Assembly (NCBI RefSeq): GCF_001547525.1
Contig: NZ_LNJP01000004.1
Location: 372,001-436,000 of the forward strand
Length of the DNA stretch: 64,000 bases
Direction: 5' to 3'
DNA from: Burkholderia anthina
Lineage (GTDB): Bacteria; Pseudomonadota; Gammaproteobacteria; Burkholderiales; Burkholderiaceae
A program made the translations under genes and the position numbers. Positions 26,493-35,324 of this stretch are shown one piece after another. Each line of letters starts with the position of its first letter. The first letter of the stretch is position 1. The notes under the pieces were generated by a model that did not search any database, was not told the origin of the DNA, and saw nothing but the letters and a program-made list of their open reading frames with translations.

Positions 26493-28211
26493 ATGCAAGA
26501 TTCCAACGAAAGCCGTCCGTCGCGCGTGCGGCTGCTGAAAGGCATCCTCCCGGTCCGTCGCGGGGGCGCCATCCGCGACATCTTCGCGGGCATGTCGCTC
26601 GCGTCGATGGACATCCCGCAGGTGCTCGGCTACGCGCGCATCGCCGGCATGCCGGCCGTCACGGGGCTCTATACGGTGTTCCTGCCGCTCGTTGCGTTCG
26701 CGTGCTTCGGCGCATCACGCCATCTCGTCGTCGCCGCCGATTCCGCGACCGCGACGATTTTCGCGAGCCGGCTGTCGTCGATGGCGCCGGCCGGCAGCGC
26801 CGACTATGCGGCGCTGGCCGGCATGGTCGCGTTGCTGACCGCCGCGATGCTGCTGCTCGCGCGCATCTTCAAGCTCGGCTTTCTCGCCGATTTCCTGTCG
26901 CGCACGGTGCTGGTCGGCTTCCTCGCCGGCGTCGGCGTGCAGGTGTCGATCGCGATGCTCGGCGACATGCTCGGCCTGTCCGTGCCGTACCCGGCGTCGC
27001 GCAGCCTCGCGCAACTCGACTACGTCGTCACGCACCTCGTTCACGCGCACCGGCCGACGTTCGCGCTCGCGGCGCTCGTCGTCGCCGCGATTCTCGCGTG
27101 CAAGCGGTTCCTGCCGCGCGTGCCGATGCCGATGATCGCGGTCGCCGGCAGCATCGCCGCGAGCGCCGCATTCGGCTTCGCCGCGCACGGCATCGCGGTG
27201 ATCGGGCCCGTGGCGGGCGGGCTGCCGCCGCTGCGCTGGCCGTCCGTCACATGGCAACAGTGCCTCGATCTCGTGCCGGTCGCCGCTTCGTGCTTCGTGA
27301 TGATCATCGCGCAGAGCGCGGCCGCCGCGCGCGTGTTCGCGCAGCAGTACGGCGAGGCCGTCGATACCAATGCCGACATCCTCGGCCTCGCGGCCGCGAA
27401 CGCGGCGGCGGCGCTCGGCGGTGCGTTCGTCGTCAACGGCAGCCCGACGCAGACGGCGATGGCCGACGGCGCGGGCGTGCGCAGCCAGATCGGGCATCTC
27501 GCGTTCGCCGCGGTCGTCGCCGTCGTGCTGCTGTTCTTCAGCCCGACGCTGCAGTACCTGCCGCACGCGGTGCTGGCGGGCATCGTGTTCACGATCGCGC
27601 TCGGGCTGATCAACATGCGCAGCCTCGCGGCGATCCGCCGGGAAAGTCCTGGCGAATTCACGCTCGCGCTGGTCACGGCCGCGGCCGTCGTGACCGTCGG
27701 CGTCGAGCAGGGCATCCTGCTGGCCGTCGCGCTGTCGCTAATGCGGCACGTGCGTCACAGCTACCAGCCGCACACGATGGTGCTCGAACCCGTCGCCGGC
27801 AACGGGCGGTGGCAGCCGGTGCCCGCCCGGCGCGGCGCGATGACGGCGCCCGGGCTGATCGTCTACCGGTTCGGCTCCGACCTGTTCTTCGCGAACGATC
27901 ATCTGTTCGCTGCCGAAGTGACCGCGCTCGTCGAGGCGGCGCCGGTGCCGCCTCGCTGGTTCGTCGTCGATGCGGGCGCGATCACCGATGTCGACTATTC
28001 GGCCGCGCGGACCTTGATCGATCTCGTCGCGACGCTGCATGCGCGCGGCGTCGGCGTGCTGTTCGGGCGCGTGAGCCGCTATCTGCGCGCTGACATGGAT
28101 CGTCACGGGATCACCGACGTGGTCGGCGCGTCGTGCATCTTTGCCACGCTGCATCAGGCGCTGGAGGCGGCGGGCACGACGCCCGCGCCGCAGGAGCCGG
28201 GCACGGTGTAG
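26493..28211 (+). CDS. SulP-family anion permease with STAS domain
   Basis: This 572-residue transporter of the SulP/SLC26 family has the helix 1 region GMSLASMDIPQVLGYARIAG and the GLYTVFLPLVAFACFG segment, both family hallmarks. Ten to fourteen helices are followed by a cytoplasmic STAS domain (about 440-560), with DVDYSAARTLIDL at the place of the SpoIIAA-like phosphoacceptor loop. The substrate may be sulfate, bicarbonate or a dicarboxylate and cannot be told from sequence. No carbonic anhydrase or sulfate gene is adjacent. Confidence 0.85.
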   Translation: MQDSNESRPSRVRLLKGILPVRRGGAIRDIFAGMSLASMDIPQVLGYARIAGMPAVTGLYTVFLPLVAFACFGASRHLVVAADSATATIFASRLSSMAPAGSADYAALAGMVALLTAAMLLLARIFKLGFLADFLSRTVLVGFLAGVGVQVSIAMLGDMLGLSVPYPASRSLAQLDYVVTHLVHAHRPTFALAALVVAAILACKRFLPRVPMPMIAVAGSIAASAAFGFAAHGIAVIGPVAGGLPPLRWPSVTWQQCLDLVPVAASCFVMIIAQSAAAARVFAQQYGEAVDTNADILGLAAANAAAALGGAFVVNGSPTQTAMADGAGVRSQIGHLAFAAVVAVVLLFFSPTLQYLPHAVLAGIVFTIALGLINMRSLAAIRRESPGEFTLALVTAAAVVTVGVEQGILLAVALSLMRHVRHSYQPHTMVLEPVAGNGRWQPVPARRGAMTAPGLIVYRFGSDLFFANDHLFAAEVTALVEAAPVPPRWFVVDAGAITDVDYSAARTLIDLVATLHARGVGVLFGRVSRYLRADMDRHGITDVVGASCIFATLHQALEAAGTTPAPQEPGTV

Positions 28212-28222
28212 GGCCTGCGCAA

Positions 28223-28245
28223 GCCTGTCATTGGCATGAACAGGC
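28223..28245. terminator. Hairpin between convergent SulP and LysR genes
   Basis: GCCTGT (28223-28228) and ACAGGC (28240-28245) form a 6-bp stem, extended by CAT/ATG with one bulge, in the 49-bp gap between converging genes. Placement suggests a shared terminator. There is no long T run. Confidence 0.4.
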
Positions 28246-28260
28246 CCTGGCGCGGCGGCG

Positions 28261-29127
28261 CTACGCGAGCGCGCGCAGGCGCGCGAAACCGTTGCGCAGG
28301 CAGCGGGCCAGTTCCGTCACGGCCGGCGTGTGCTGGCCGCGCGGCACGTGCAGGTTGATCGAGAAATTCGGCAGGGCGGGCAGGCCGCTGCCGGCCGGCA
28401 GAATGTCGAGATCGGGCGGCACGGTGGACGCGAGCCAGACGGTCACGGCCAGATCGGCGCGCACGGTCGCGGCCGTGGCATCGAAGCTGCCGTTCTCGAA
28501 CACGGTGCGCCACGGGCGATCGCAGCCGCGCAGTGCATCGAGCACCGTCGGGCGGAATGCGCAGGCCGGCGCGACCATCGATACCGGCAGCGGCGAGTGC
28601 CGGTGCGCGGTGCCGCCTTTCGCTCCGACCCACACCAGCCGGTCGACGGCGATGCACTCGCCGCGCGACGATCCGACCGGCGCCTCGATCAGCGCGACGT
28701 CGAGGTCACCGTGCGTGAGCCCGCGCCGCAACTCCGGCGATGCCGCGCACACGAGCGTGAGCGCGACCTGCGGATGCGCGTGGGCATAGCTTCTCAGGAT
28801 TGGCGCGAGGCAGGTGCCGACCAGGTCCTGCGGCGCACCGAGACGTACCGCGCCTTCCACCGCACCGGCGCTCAGGTCGGCGAGCAGCGCATCGTGGACG
28901 GCGAGCAGCCGGCGCGCCTGTTCGAGCAGCCGCTCGCCGGCGGCCGTCAGCAGCAGATTGCGATGCTCGCGGACGAACAGCGGGCCCGACAGCATTTCGA
29001 GCCGCGCGACCTGCTGACTGATCGCGCCCTGCGTCAGGTGCAGCGCGTGGCCGGCCGCCGTCATGCTGCGATGATCGGCCACCGAGACGAATGCGCGCAG
29101 CAGCGCGAGGTCGAGATTGCGTGCCAT
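28261..29127 (-). CDS. LysR-family regulator, divergent from LysE exporter
   Basis: This 288-residue LysR regulator has an N-terminal HTH with DHRSMTAAGHALHLTQGAISQQVARLE and an effector domain. The start is ATG 29127. An in-frame ATG at 29136 adds three residues. It is divergent from a LysE-type exporter, with a matching inverted repeat in between (29136-29160). By analogy with LysG-LysE, it likely senses the exported compound. Confidence 0.86.
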   Translation of the reverse strand: MARNLDLALLRAFVSVADHRSMTAAGHALHLTQGAISQQVARLEMLSGPLFVREHRNLLLTAAGERLLEQARRLLAVHDALLADLSAGAVEGAVRLGAPQDLVGTCLAPILRSYAHAHPQVALTLVCAASPELRRGLTHGDLDVALIEAPVGSSRGECIAVDRLVWVGAKGGTAHRHSPLPVSMVAPACAFRPTVLDALRGCDRPWRTVFENGSFDATAATVRADLAVTVWLASTVPPDLDILPAGSGLPALPNFSINLHVPRGQHTPAVTELARCLRNGFARLRALA

Positions 29128-29135
29128 GCGTCGCA

Positions 29136-29160
29136 TTATGAATGCTAATGGAATGCATAA
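29136..29160. promoter_or_regulatory. LysR-type operator between lysR and lysE-like genes
   Basis: TTATG (29136-29140) and CATAA (29156-29160) form an inverted repeat with a 15-bp AT-rich spacer that itself holds ATGCTAATGGAATGCAT-like symmetry. It abuts the regulator start and lies upstream of the exporter, as expected for a T-N11-A LysR site controlling both. Confidence 0.5.
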
Positions 29161-29232
29161 AAAGCTTTCGCTGTCGTAATGGAGGAATCGCAGGTAAAAA
29201 CGAGGCTTCAGCAACGACAACCGGGAGCCTTC

Positions 29233-29832
29233 GTGCCGCTTCACGACTATCTGCCGCTGGTGCTGTTCGTGATCGTGTCCACCGTGACGCCGGGCGGCGC
29301 GACGACGCTCGCGACCGCATCGGGCGCGCATTTCGGCTATCGGCGTTCGCTGCCGCTGATGGCGGGCATCGCGGCGGGCCTCGCGTCGATGGCGGCGGCG
29401 GCCGCCGCCGGGCTCGGCAGTGTGCTGCTCGCGCTGCCCGCGTTGCAGCTCGCGATGAGGGCGGCCGGTTCGGCGTACCTGATGTGGCTCGCCGTGCGCA
29501 TCGGACGTGGCGGCAAGCCGCGGCTCGATGTCGACGTGCACCGGCCGCAAGGGTTCGTCAGCGGCGTGTGGATGCTGTGGCACAACCCGAAAGGCTGGGC
29601 GATGACGCTCGGCGCGGCCGCGTCGTTCGCGGCGCTCGCCTCGGGGCCGGCGCGGCTCGGCGCGCTGCTCGGCTTTGCATTCGGCGTGGCGGCGATGGCG
29701 TCGCTGTCGCTGTGGTGTTTCGCCGGGCTGCTGTTCGCGCGCGTGTTGCGCACGGAGCGGCAGTGGCGTTGCCTGAATGCGGGGCTCGGCGTGCTGCTCG
29801 CTGCGTCGATCGTGCCGATGTGGCTGCCGTAG
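29233..29832 (+). CDS. LysE/RhtB-family exporter
   Basis: This membrane protein of about 199 residues has six helices. The opening PLVLFVIVSTVTPGGATTLATASGAHFGYRRS fits the LysE/RhtB family of amino acid and small-molecule exporters (the usual motif is TPGPNxxxxxxxGxxxGxR). I prefer the GTG at 29233, preceded by GGGAG at six bases. An in-frame ATG at 29179 would give 217 residues but has no ribosome-binding site. A divergent LysR is the likely regulator. Confidence 0.82.
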   Translation: MPLHDYLPLVLFVIVSTVTPGGATTLATASGAHFGYRRSLPLMAGIAAGLASMAAAAAAGLGSVLLALPALQLAMRAAGSAYLMWLAVRIGRGGKPRLDVDVHRPQGFVSGVWMLWHNPKGWAMTLGAAASFAALASGPARLGALLGFAFGVAAMASLSLWCFAGLLFARVLRTERQWRCLNAGLGVLLAASIVPMWLP

Positions 29833-29863
29833 CGGAAGGCCGCGCACGCGGCGCGGTCCGTGT

Positions 29864-31324
29864 TCAGCGCGAACCGGCCGGTGCGTTGCCGGCCCGTCGG
29901 TCGCCGGCGCCTGCACCGGCCGAGCGCAACGGCAGCCGCAGCGTCGTCACGAAGCTCGCCGCATGCAGCGCGCACAGCAGGCCGAACGCCCACGCATACG
30001 CGACGCCCTGCGTGCCGCCCGCCGCGACCGATTCGGCCTGCAGCCGCCACGCGAGAAACAGCGTGCATAGCGTCGTGAACGTCGGGCCGCCGAGCCGCTG
30101 CACGATATTGAGCGACGTCGTCGCCATTGGCAGGTTGCGGCGCTCGACCGACGCATACGCGGCGGCGATCGACGGTGCGCCGATCGCGCTCTGGCCCATG
30201 CCGCGCAGAAACAGCGCCGGTACGAGCACGAGCGGATCGTAGCCGGTCAGCGCGAGGAACACGAACGGCAGCGTGGCGGCGAGTGCGAGCAAGGCGCCGC
30301 CGGCGGCGAGCCGGCGTACGCCGAACCGGCTGGTCAGCGCGCCCATCGACGGATAGGTGACGAGCATGCCGAGCCCGAGCGGCGCGAGCAGCCAGCCCAT
30401 CTCGCCCGGCGAGCGCCCACACGCCTGGATCAGGAACACGGGGATCAGCATCTGGCCGGCGTACAACGCACCGTTCGACAGGAACTGCGTGCCGGCCGCC
30501 GCGCCGAACACGCGCGAGCGAAACAGCGCGAGATCGATCAGCGCACGCTCGCCCCGGCGGCGCTCGAAGCGCACGAACGCGACGAGCAGGAGCGCCGAGC
30601 CTGCGACCGCCGCGATGCCGGCCATCGCGCCGATCCGCTCGACGCCGTACAGGAACAGCACGAGGCCCGGCGACAGCAACGCGAGGCCGATCCAGTCGAG
30701 TTCGCGCCGCGGCGCATCGTCCCGGTCGCCGGGCAGGAATCGTACCGCCAGCGCGAGCGCGAGCGCGCCGACGGGCAGGTTCACCAGAAACAGCCAGCGC
30801 CACGACGTGTGTTGCAGGATCGCGCCGGCCACGACCGGGCCGAGGATCGGCGCGAGCAGCACCGGCACCGCCGCGTAGCCGATCACGCGCGCCATCTGCT
30901 GGCCGGCGACGCGCGCGATCATCATCTGCGCCATCGGCGCGAGCAAACCGCCGCTGACGCCTTGCAGCACGCGAAACGCGATCAGCGACGGCGCGGACCA
31001 CGCGAGCCCGCACAGCGCCGACGTCAGCGTGAACGCCGAGAAGCACCACAGGTACAGCGCCTTCGCGCCGATGCGATCGACGAGCCAGCCGCTCAGCGGC
31101 AGCACCAGCGTCAGCGCGAGCAGGTAGCCGCTCGTCACCCACTGGATCGTCGACAGGCTCGCATGCAGGTCGGTCGCGAGGCTCGACAGCGACACGTTGA
31201 CGATCGTCGCATCGAGTTGCGACAGCAGCGAACCGAGCGTCGCGACCGCGCTGACTTTCCAGATCGACGGATCGAACCGGCCGGGCGCGCGGCCCGGTGC
31301 CGGCCGGATGCGTGGGGTGCTCAC
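29864..31324 (-). CDS. MFS drug exporter (DHA2 type)
   Basis: This 486-residue, 14-helix drug:H+ antiporter has helix 1 motif LLSQLDATIVNVSLSSLATDLH and helix 5 motif C LGPVVAGAILQ, as in EmrB/QacA proteins. The start is a GTG at 31324 that overlaps the TGA of the isochorismatase-like gene (GTGA), so the two are translationally coupled. It is the last gene of marR-hydrolase-exporter, a layout common for efflux of, and defence against, aromatic or antibiotic compounds. Confidence 0.85.
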   Translation of the reverse strand: MSTPRIRPAPGRAPGRFDPSIWKVSAVATLGSLLSQLDATIVNVSLSSLATDLHASLSTIQWVTSGYLLALTLVLPLSGWLVDRIGAKALYLWCFSAFTLTSALCGLAWSAPSLIAFRVLQGVSGGLLAPMAQMMIARVAGQQMARVIGYAAVPVLLAPILGPVVAGAILQHTSWRWLFLVNLPVGALALALAVRFLPGDRDDAPRRELDWIGLALLSPGLVLFLYGVERIGAMAGIAAVAGSALLLVAFVRFERRRGERALIDLALFRSRVFGAAAGTQFLSNGALYAGQMLIPVFLIQACGRSPGEMGWLLAPLGLGMLVTYPSMGALTSRFGVRRLAAGGALLALAATLPFVFLALTGYDPLVLVPALFLRGMGQSAIGAPSIAAAYASVERRNLPMATTSLNIVQRLGGPTFTTLCTLFLAWRLQAESVAAGGTQGVAYAWAFGLLCALHAASFVTTLRLPLRSAGAGAGDRRAGNAPAGSR

Positions 31325-31884
31325 GCGCCGCGCCGGTCGAGCAGCGCGACGATGTCCTGCGTCGTGCCCGTCTCGCCGAGGCGCGGGAACAGCCGTTCGA
31401 TGCTGTTGACGTGCGCGTCGGCGTTGAGGTCGGTCATCGCGTCGACGGCGAGCGTCACGTGGTAGCCGAGTTCGTGCGCCTGCCGCGCGGTCGATTCGAC
31501 GCCGATGCTCGTCGCGACGCCGGCCAGCACGATCTGCGTGACGCCGGCTGCCTTCAGATGCGCGTCGAGACCGGTGCCGGTGAAGGCGCCCCAGGTGTGC
31601 TTCGTCACCACGTGGTCGCCTGGCTGGCGGTTCAGTTCGGGTACGAGTTCGGTCCAGTCGGCGGGAAGTTGCGCCGTGCGCGGCGGTTGCTCGGTGCGGC
31701 CCGGCGCGCCGCCCGCGACGTTGACCAGCACGACCGGCAGGCCACGGCTGCGGAATGCGTCGAGCAGTTCGCGGGCGTGCGCGATCACCGGTGCGACCGG
31801 GTGCGCGGTGGGGAGGGCGACGATGCCTTTCTGCAGGTCGATGACGACCAGCGCCGTGTTCGTGTCGAGACGGGTTGCGCTCAT
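31321..31884 (-). CDS. Isochorismatase-like hydrolase lacking the nucleophilic Cys
   Basis: This 187-residue protein has the isochorismatase fold. The catalytic Asp is in ALVVIDLQKG (D16), and a Lys follows in VTKHTWGAF. In the third position most cysteine hydrolases read ATxxCV, but this protein reads GVATSIGVES, with Gly in place of Cys. The true isochorismatase EntB also lacks the Cys, so activity is possible but not of the amidase type. It lies between marR and an MFS exporter and overlaps the latter. The substrate is unknown. Confidence 0.82.
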   Translation of the reverse strand: MSATRLDTNTALVVIDLQKGIVALPTAHPVAPVIAHARELLDAFRSRGLPVVLVNVAGGAPGRTEQPPRTAQLPADWTELVPELNRQPGDHVVTKHTWGAFTGTGLDAHLKAAGVTQIVLAGVATSIGVESTARQAHELGYHVTLAVDAMTDLNADAHVNSIERLFPRLGETGTTQDIVALLDRRGA

Positions 31885-31951
31885 GATGGGGCTCCGGGGA
31901 AAGGGCGAAGAAAGCCGGGCGCGCGCATGCCGCGCGGCGCACCGGCCGGGT

Positions 31952-32395
31952 TCATTGCTCGCCGATGCGGCGGATCAGCGGGATGGCCGCGGCGAGCGTG
32001 TCGATGTCTTGCGGATCGAGTTGTTCGATCGCCGCGCCGAGCCACCTGTGTTTCGCGGCATTGCGCTTGCGCCGCGCGTCGAGGCCGGCCGCGGTGAGTT
32101 TGAACAGGATCTGGCGTCCGTCGGTCGGATGCGGCTCGCGCTCGACGAGCGCGTCTTCCTCGAGGCTCGCGAGGATCGCCTTCATCGACTGCGGCTTCAT
32201 GGCTTCGGCGCGCGCGAGATCGGCGGTCGTCATCGGCCCGTGCCGATCGAGCCGCGCGAGCGCGCTCGTCTGGGACATGCCGAGCCCTGCGGAATCGACC
32301 TCGGAGCGCAGCCGGCGGATGAGCTGGCCGACCGCGAGGGTCAGGTCGGCGGCGACGGTTTCGGCGGAAACGCCGGGTTTGCGTGGCGGGTTCAT
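31952..32395 (-). CDS. MarR-family regulator
   Basis: This 147-residue winged-helix protein has recognition region MTTADLARAEAMKPQSMKAILASLEE and wing LVEREPHPTDGRQILFKLT, the MarR signature. It heads an operon with the isochorismatase-like hydrolase (67 bp gap) and an MFS exporter. A perfect 30-bp palindrome 18 bp before its start is very likely its operator. Typical MarR action would be repression released by the exported compound. Confidence 0.88.
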   Translation of the reverse strand: MNPPRKPGVSAETVAADLTLAVGQLIRRLRSEVDSAGLGMSQTSALARLDRHGPMTTADLARAEAMKPQSMKAILASLEEDALVEREPHPTDGRQILFKLTAAGLDARRKRNAAKHRWLGAAIEQLDPQDIDTLAAAIPLIRRIGEQ

Positions 32396-32413
32396 GCGGC
32401 GAATCTTAGGACA

Positions 32414-32443
32414 CGACAGCTAAACTTGCAAGTTTAGCTGTCG
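32414..32443. promoter_or_regulatory. Perfect 30-bp palindrome, MarR operator
   Basis: The sequence is fully self-complementary over 30 bp, with half-site CGACAGCTAAACTTG. The core TAAACTTGCAAGTTTA is AT-rich in a GC-rich setting. MarR proteins bind 16-22 bp palindromes of this shape, often TTGCAAG-centred. It lies between marR (start 32395) and the end of the 77-residue gene upstream (32480), so binding would block the marR operon promoter. Confidence 0.8.
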
Positions 32444-32479
32444 AATTGATCGCCGGCTGGCGGCACCGTCAGCACGCGG

Positions 32480-32713
32480 TTACGTGCGCCGATGCGCGAC
32501 CGGTACGACTTCGCTGTATCGCGGGGTCGCGTTTTCGTGCAGCAGATCGCCGAGGTACTGGCCGAGTTCGTCCGCGGCGAGCGCGGATGGAATCTGCAGA
32601 TTGGCCGGGCGCCGTTTGCCTTCGGCGCCGAGATCGAACACGGCCCAGCGGCCGTCCGTGCGCACGACGGCGAGCAGCCGGCCGAATGCGTTGAAGCGGT
32701 ATTCGTCCTGCAT
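32480..32713 (-). CDS. Small hypothetical protein
   Basis: This 77-residue soluble protein starts MQDEYRFNAFGRLLAVVR and ends PVAHRRT. It is mixed alpha/beta in character, with no signal peptide, no cysteines and no motif I can tie to a function. It has normal codon use and lies 44 bp past the PBP7-type gene on the same strand, so it may be co-transcribed with it. I regard it as real from composition and conserved-looking frame use only. Confidence 0.65.
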   Translation of the reverse strand: MQDEYRFNAFGRLLAVVRTDGRWAVFDLGAEGKRRPANLQIPSALAADELGQYLGDLLHENATPRYSEVVPVAHRRT

Positions 32714-32757
32714 GGCGTCGCTCCGGTGGCGTGAACGCGCCGGCTGCCCGTACGCGT

Positions 32758-33840
32758 TTACTGGATCGAACAGGACAGCCAGCGATGGATCCTGATTGCG
32801 TCGCTCGAAACGCCGGCACGCGTCGGTGCGCCGAGCAGCACGACCGTTTCGCGGCGGCCTTTCACGCGCATGCGCATCACGACCCCGTGCCCCGATTCGT
32901 TGATGAAGCCGGTTTTCTGCAGCCGGATCGGCAGGCGGCGGTAGCGCACGAGCGGGTCGGAATTCACGTACACGAGTTCGCCGTCGCCGGGGCGCACGGT
33001 GGCCGACAGATCGGTCGAGAAATAGCGGATCAGCGGATCCCGCGCGGCCGCGCCGACGAGCCGCGCGAGGTCTTCCGCCGTCGACACGTTGTGCGGCGAC
33101 AGGCCGGTGGGTTCGCGAAAATGCGTATGCCGCATGCCAAGCTGGCGCGCTTTCCGGTTCATCGCGTTGACGAACGCCGCGCGCCCGCCCGGGTAGTCGC
33201 GGCTCAGCGCGGCGGCCGCGCGGTTCTCCGACGACATCAGCGCGATGTGGAACATCTCGCGGCGCGACAGTTCCGAGCCGACCTGGAGGCGCGAACCGGT
33301 GAACTTGATCGTGTCGCGGTCGCGCGCGGTCACGCGCAGCACGCCGTTCAGCGGCCGATCGGCGTCGCGCGCGACGACCGCCGTCATCAGTTTCGAGATC
33401 GACGCGATCGGCCGCACGGTGCGTGCGTGGCGGGCCAGCAGCGGCGTGCCGGAATCGACGTCGAGCACGTAGGCCGCGCGGGAATGCAGCGACCCGACCG
33501 CGCGCGGGGTGTAGCCGCAGCTGGCGAGCAATTTCGGTTTCGCGGGCGGACGCGGCCGCACGGCAGTCGTGCGTTTCGCGCGCCGCTGCTGCGGCGCGGG
33601 TGCCGCGTGGCGTTTGGCCGCCTGATGCGTCACGCGCGAGCGGCGATGCTTGACGGCCTTTTTCTTGCGATGCGGTTGCTTCTTGACGACCTTCGTGTGT
33701 GCATGCGGCTGCGCATGGGCGGTGCGATGCGGCTGCACGCGCTGCGCGGACGCATTCGTGGCGAATGCCAGCAGCAGGAACGACAGGGCGAGGATCAGGG
33801 CGATCCGGGCGCGAGGCACGCGCGCGATGAGGCCGGTCAA
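32758..33840 (-). CDS. pbpG: D-alanyl-D-alanine endopeptidase (PBP7/PbpG type)
   Basis: This 360-residue penicillin-binding protein of the S11 family has an N-terminal signal segment to about residue 32. Catalytic motifs are S147-x-x-K150 (SISK), S204-E205-N206, and K309-T310-G311. In E. coli PBP7 cleaves cross-links in the periplasm. Between signal and domain is an unusual segment (about 37-105) very rich in His, Lys, Arg and Pro. It may bind peptidoglycan, metal or envelope polyanions. It is unlike the short linker of PBP7. Confidence 0.87.
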   Translation of the reverse strand: MTGLIARVPRARIALILALSFLLLAFATNASAQRVQPHRTAHAQPHAHTKVVKKQPHRKKKAVKHRRSRVTHQAAKRHAAPAPQQRRAKRTTAVRPRPPAKPKLLASCGYTPRAVGSLHSRAAYVLDVDSGTPLLARHARTVRPIASISKLMTAVVARDADRPLNGVLRVTARDRDTIKFTGSRLQVGSELSRREMFHIALMSSENRAAAALSRDYPGGRAAFVNAMNRKARQLGMRHTHFREPTGLSPHNVSTAEDLARLVGAAARDPLIRYFSTDLSATVRPGDGELVYVNSDPLVRYRRLPIRLQKTGFINESGHGVVMRMRVKGRRETVVLLGAPTRAGVSSDAIRIHRWLSCSIQ

Positions 33841-34377
33841 GCGAAAGTCTCCTTTTCACGCGCGATGCGGCTGCGCGGATGCATGGGCGGTCGGCGGGTG
33901 CGGGAAATTATACGGTCGATCGCGGAGCGATGACGATTCGATGACGCGCAATGACGCGCGATACGGGAGGATTCCGATCGTTTTCGAATTGCCGGGCAGC
34001 GGCGCGCGTGGGACAGGACGCGCACAGAAGGCGAGCAGGTGTGCGGGTCAGCGCGGCCAGTTTCGCCGCGACACAACCGCGAAACTGACCGCGATCGAAC
34101 CCGTCACCGCGCGCGGCGGCGTGTCGTCCAGCGCGTCGCCGAAGCGAAAGCGGCGGCTGCGCCCGTCGGTGCGTTCGGTACGGCGTTTCGGTGCGCGCGT
34201 ATCGGCGGCGACAACGCATGCGTTTGCGTCCGCGACATCGCATGGTGGCTCGGCTACGCAGTCGGCAGCTTGATCGACGGACATGAAAGTGAGTTCCGGG
34301 AAGGGCATGTCCGTATTGAACGCCATTGCATTCGATCGGTAAAATGAATATTTCAATCGTTACGATTCCACGAAAGA
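33841..34377. other. Intergenic region, pbpG to LysR
   Basis: I see no convincing gene in this 537-bp gap between divergent genes. One open frame (minus strand, from ATG 34326 to 34048) lacks a ribosome-binding site and has an Arg-rich, low-complexity end. Next to the LysR start, the 11-bp palindrome TGAATATTTCA (34345-34355) sits in an AT-rich stretch and may be part of its promoter or operator. Confidence 0.4.
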
Positions 34378-35253
34378 ATGGAACTGAAACTGCTGCGCAC
34401 GTTCCTGACGGTCACCGAGCTGTGCCATTTCAGCCGTGCGGCCGATGCACTGCACATGAGCCAGCCCGCGCTCAGCAAGCAGATCGGCGCACTCGAGGCG
34501 AGCCTCGGCGGCAAGCTGTTCGAGCGCGGCCGGCATGGCGCGGAACTCACGCCGTTCGGCGAACGCTTCCTGCCCGACGCGCAGGCGCTCGTGCGCGATG
34601 CCGACGAAATCCTGGCGCGTGCGCGGGAAGCGACGAGCGGGCAGCGCGGGCATTTGCGGCTCGGCATCTGCCTGTCGGTGCTGACGCTCGTGCCGAAACT
34701 GATCGCCGAATTCCGTCGCTGCAATCCGGGTATCGCGGTGACGCTGAGCGACCTGTCGTCGTCCGAACAGACGCGCCGGCTGCGCGCCGGCAAGCTCGAC
34801 GCCGGTTTCCTGCGCCTGCCTTCCGACGAAGGCTTGTCGTCGTTCAAGGTGACCGACGAGGCGCTCGCGCTCGCGGTGCCGCCGCATCTCGGCTTCAAGC
34901 GCGTGCCGGCCAACCTCGACGTGCTCAATGAAATCGGCTTCATCGCGCTGCAGCGTGCGCGCGGCCCGGGGCTGGCCGCGCAGATCGACCGGTGGTGCGT
35001 CGAGCGCCGCTTCGTGCCGCACGTGATGCAGCAGGCGGAAGACGTGCAGTCGGTGCTGACGTCGGTCGCGGCCGGCGTCGGCGTCGCGTTCATCCCGTCG
35101 AGTGCGCGGTATCTGTTGCGCGACGCGACGGTGCTGCCGCTCGACGGCCGGGACGCGAAGTGGCGCGTGGGGCTCGCATGGCGGTCCGAGCGAGACGATC
35201 CCGTCACCGCGCGTTTCGTGTCGTTCATGCGCGCGGCGCTCAAGGGCGCGTGA
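34378..35253 (+). CDS. LysR-family regulator
   Basis: This 291-residue LysR regulator has an HTH with LCHFSRAADALHMSQPALSKQIGALEASLG and effector domain with VAAGVGVAFIPSSARY, like the CatM/BenM-related group. The start at 34378 opens with the canonical MELKLLRTFL. No divergent catabolic or transport gene is adjacent, so the target is unknown. The next gene is a small winged-helix protein 71 bp downstream. Confidence 0.87.
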   Translation: MELKLLRTFLTVTELCHFSRAADALHMSQPALSKQIGALEASLGGKLFERGRHGAELTPFGERFLPDAQALVRDADEILARAREATSGQRGHLRLGICLSVLTLVPKLIAEFRRCNPGIAVTLSDLSSSEQTRRLRAGKLDAGFLRLPSDEGLSSFKVTDEALALAVPPHLGFKRVPANLDVLNEIGFIALQRARGPGLAAQIDRWCVERRFVPHVMQQAEDVQSVLTSVAAGVGVAFIPSSARYLLRDATVLPLDGRDAKWRVGLAWRSERDDPVTARFVSFMRAALKGA

Positions 35254-35324
35254 CGCGGCGTATAGTGTCCGCGATCGTTTTCTCCATGCATGCCGGCCCG
35301 ACGCCGGCCGACGAGCCCGAACCG

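Noticed and set aside
34048..34326. Possible minus-strand small gene between pbpG and lysR
   Set aside because: No ribosome-binding site, Arg-rich low-complexity end, no family; left as intergenic.
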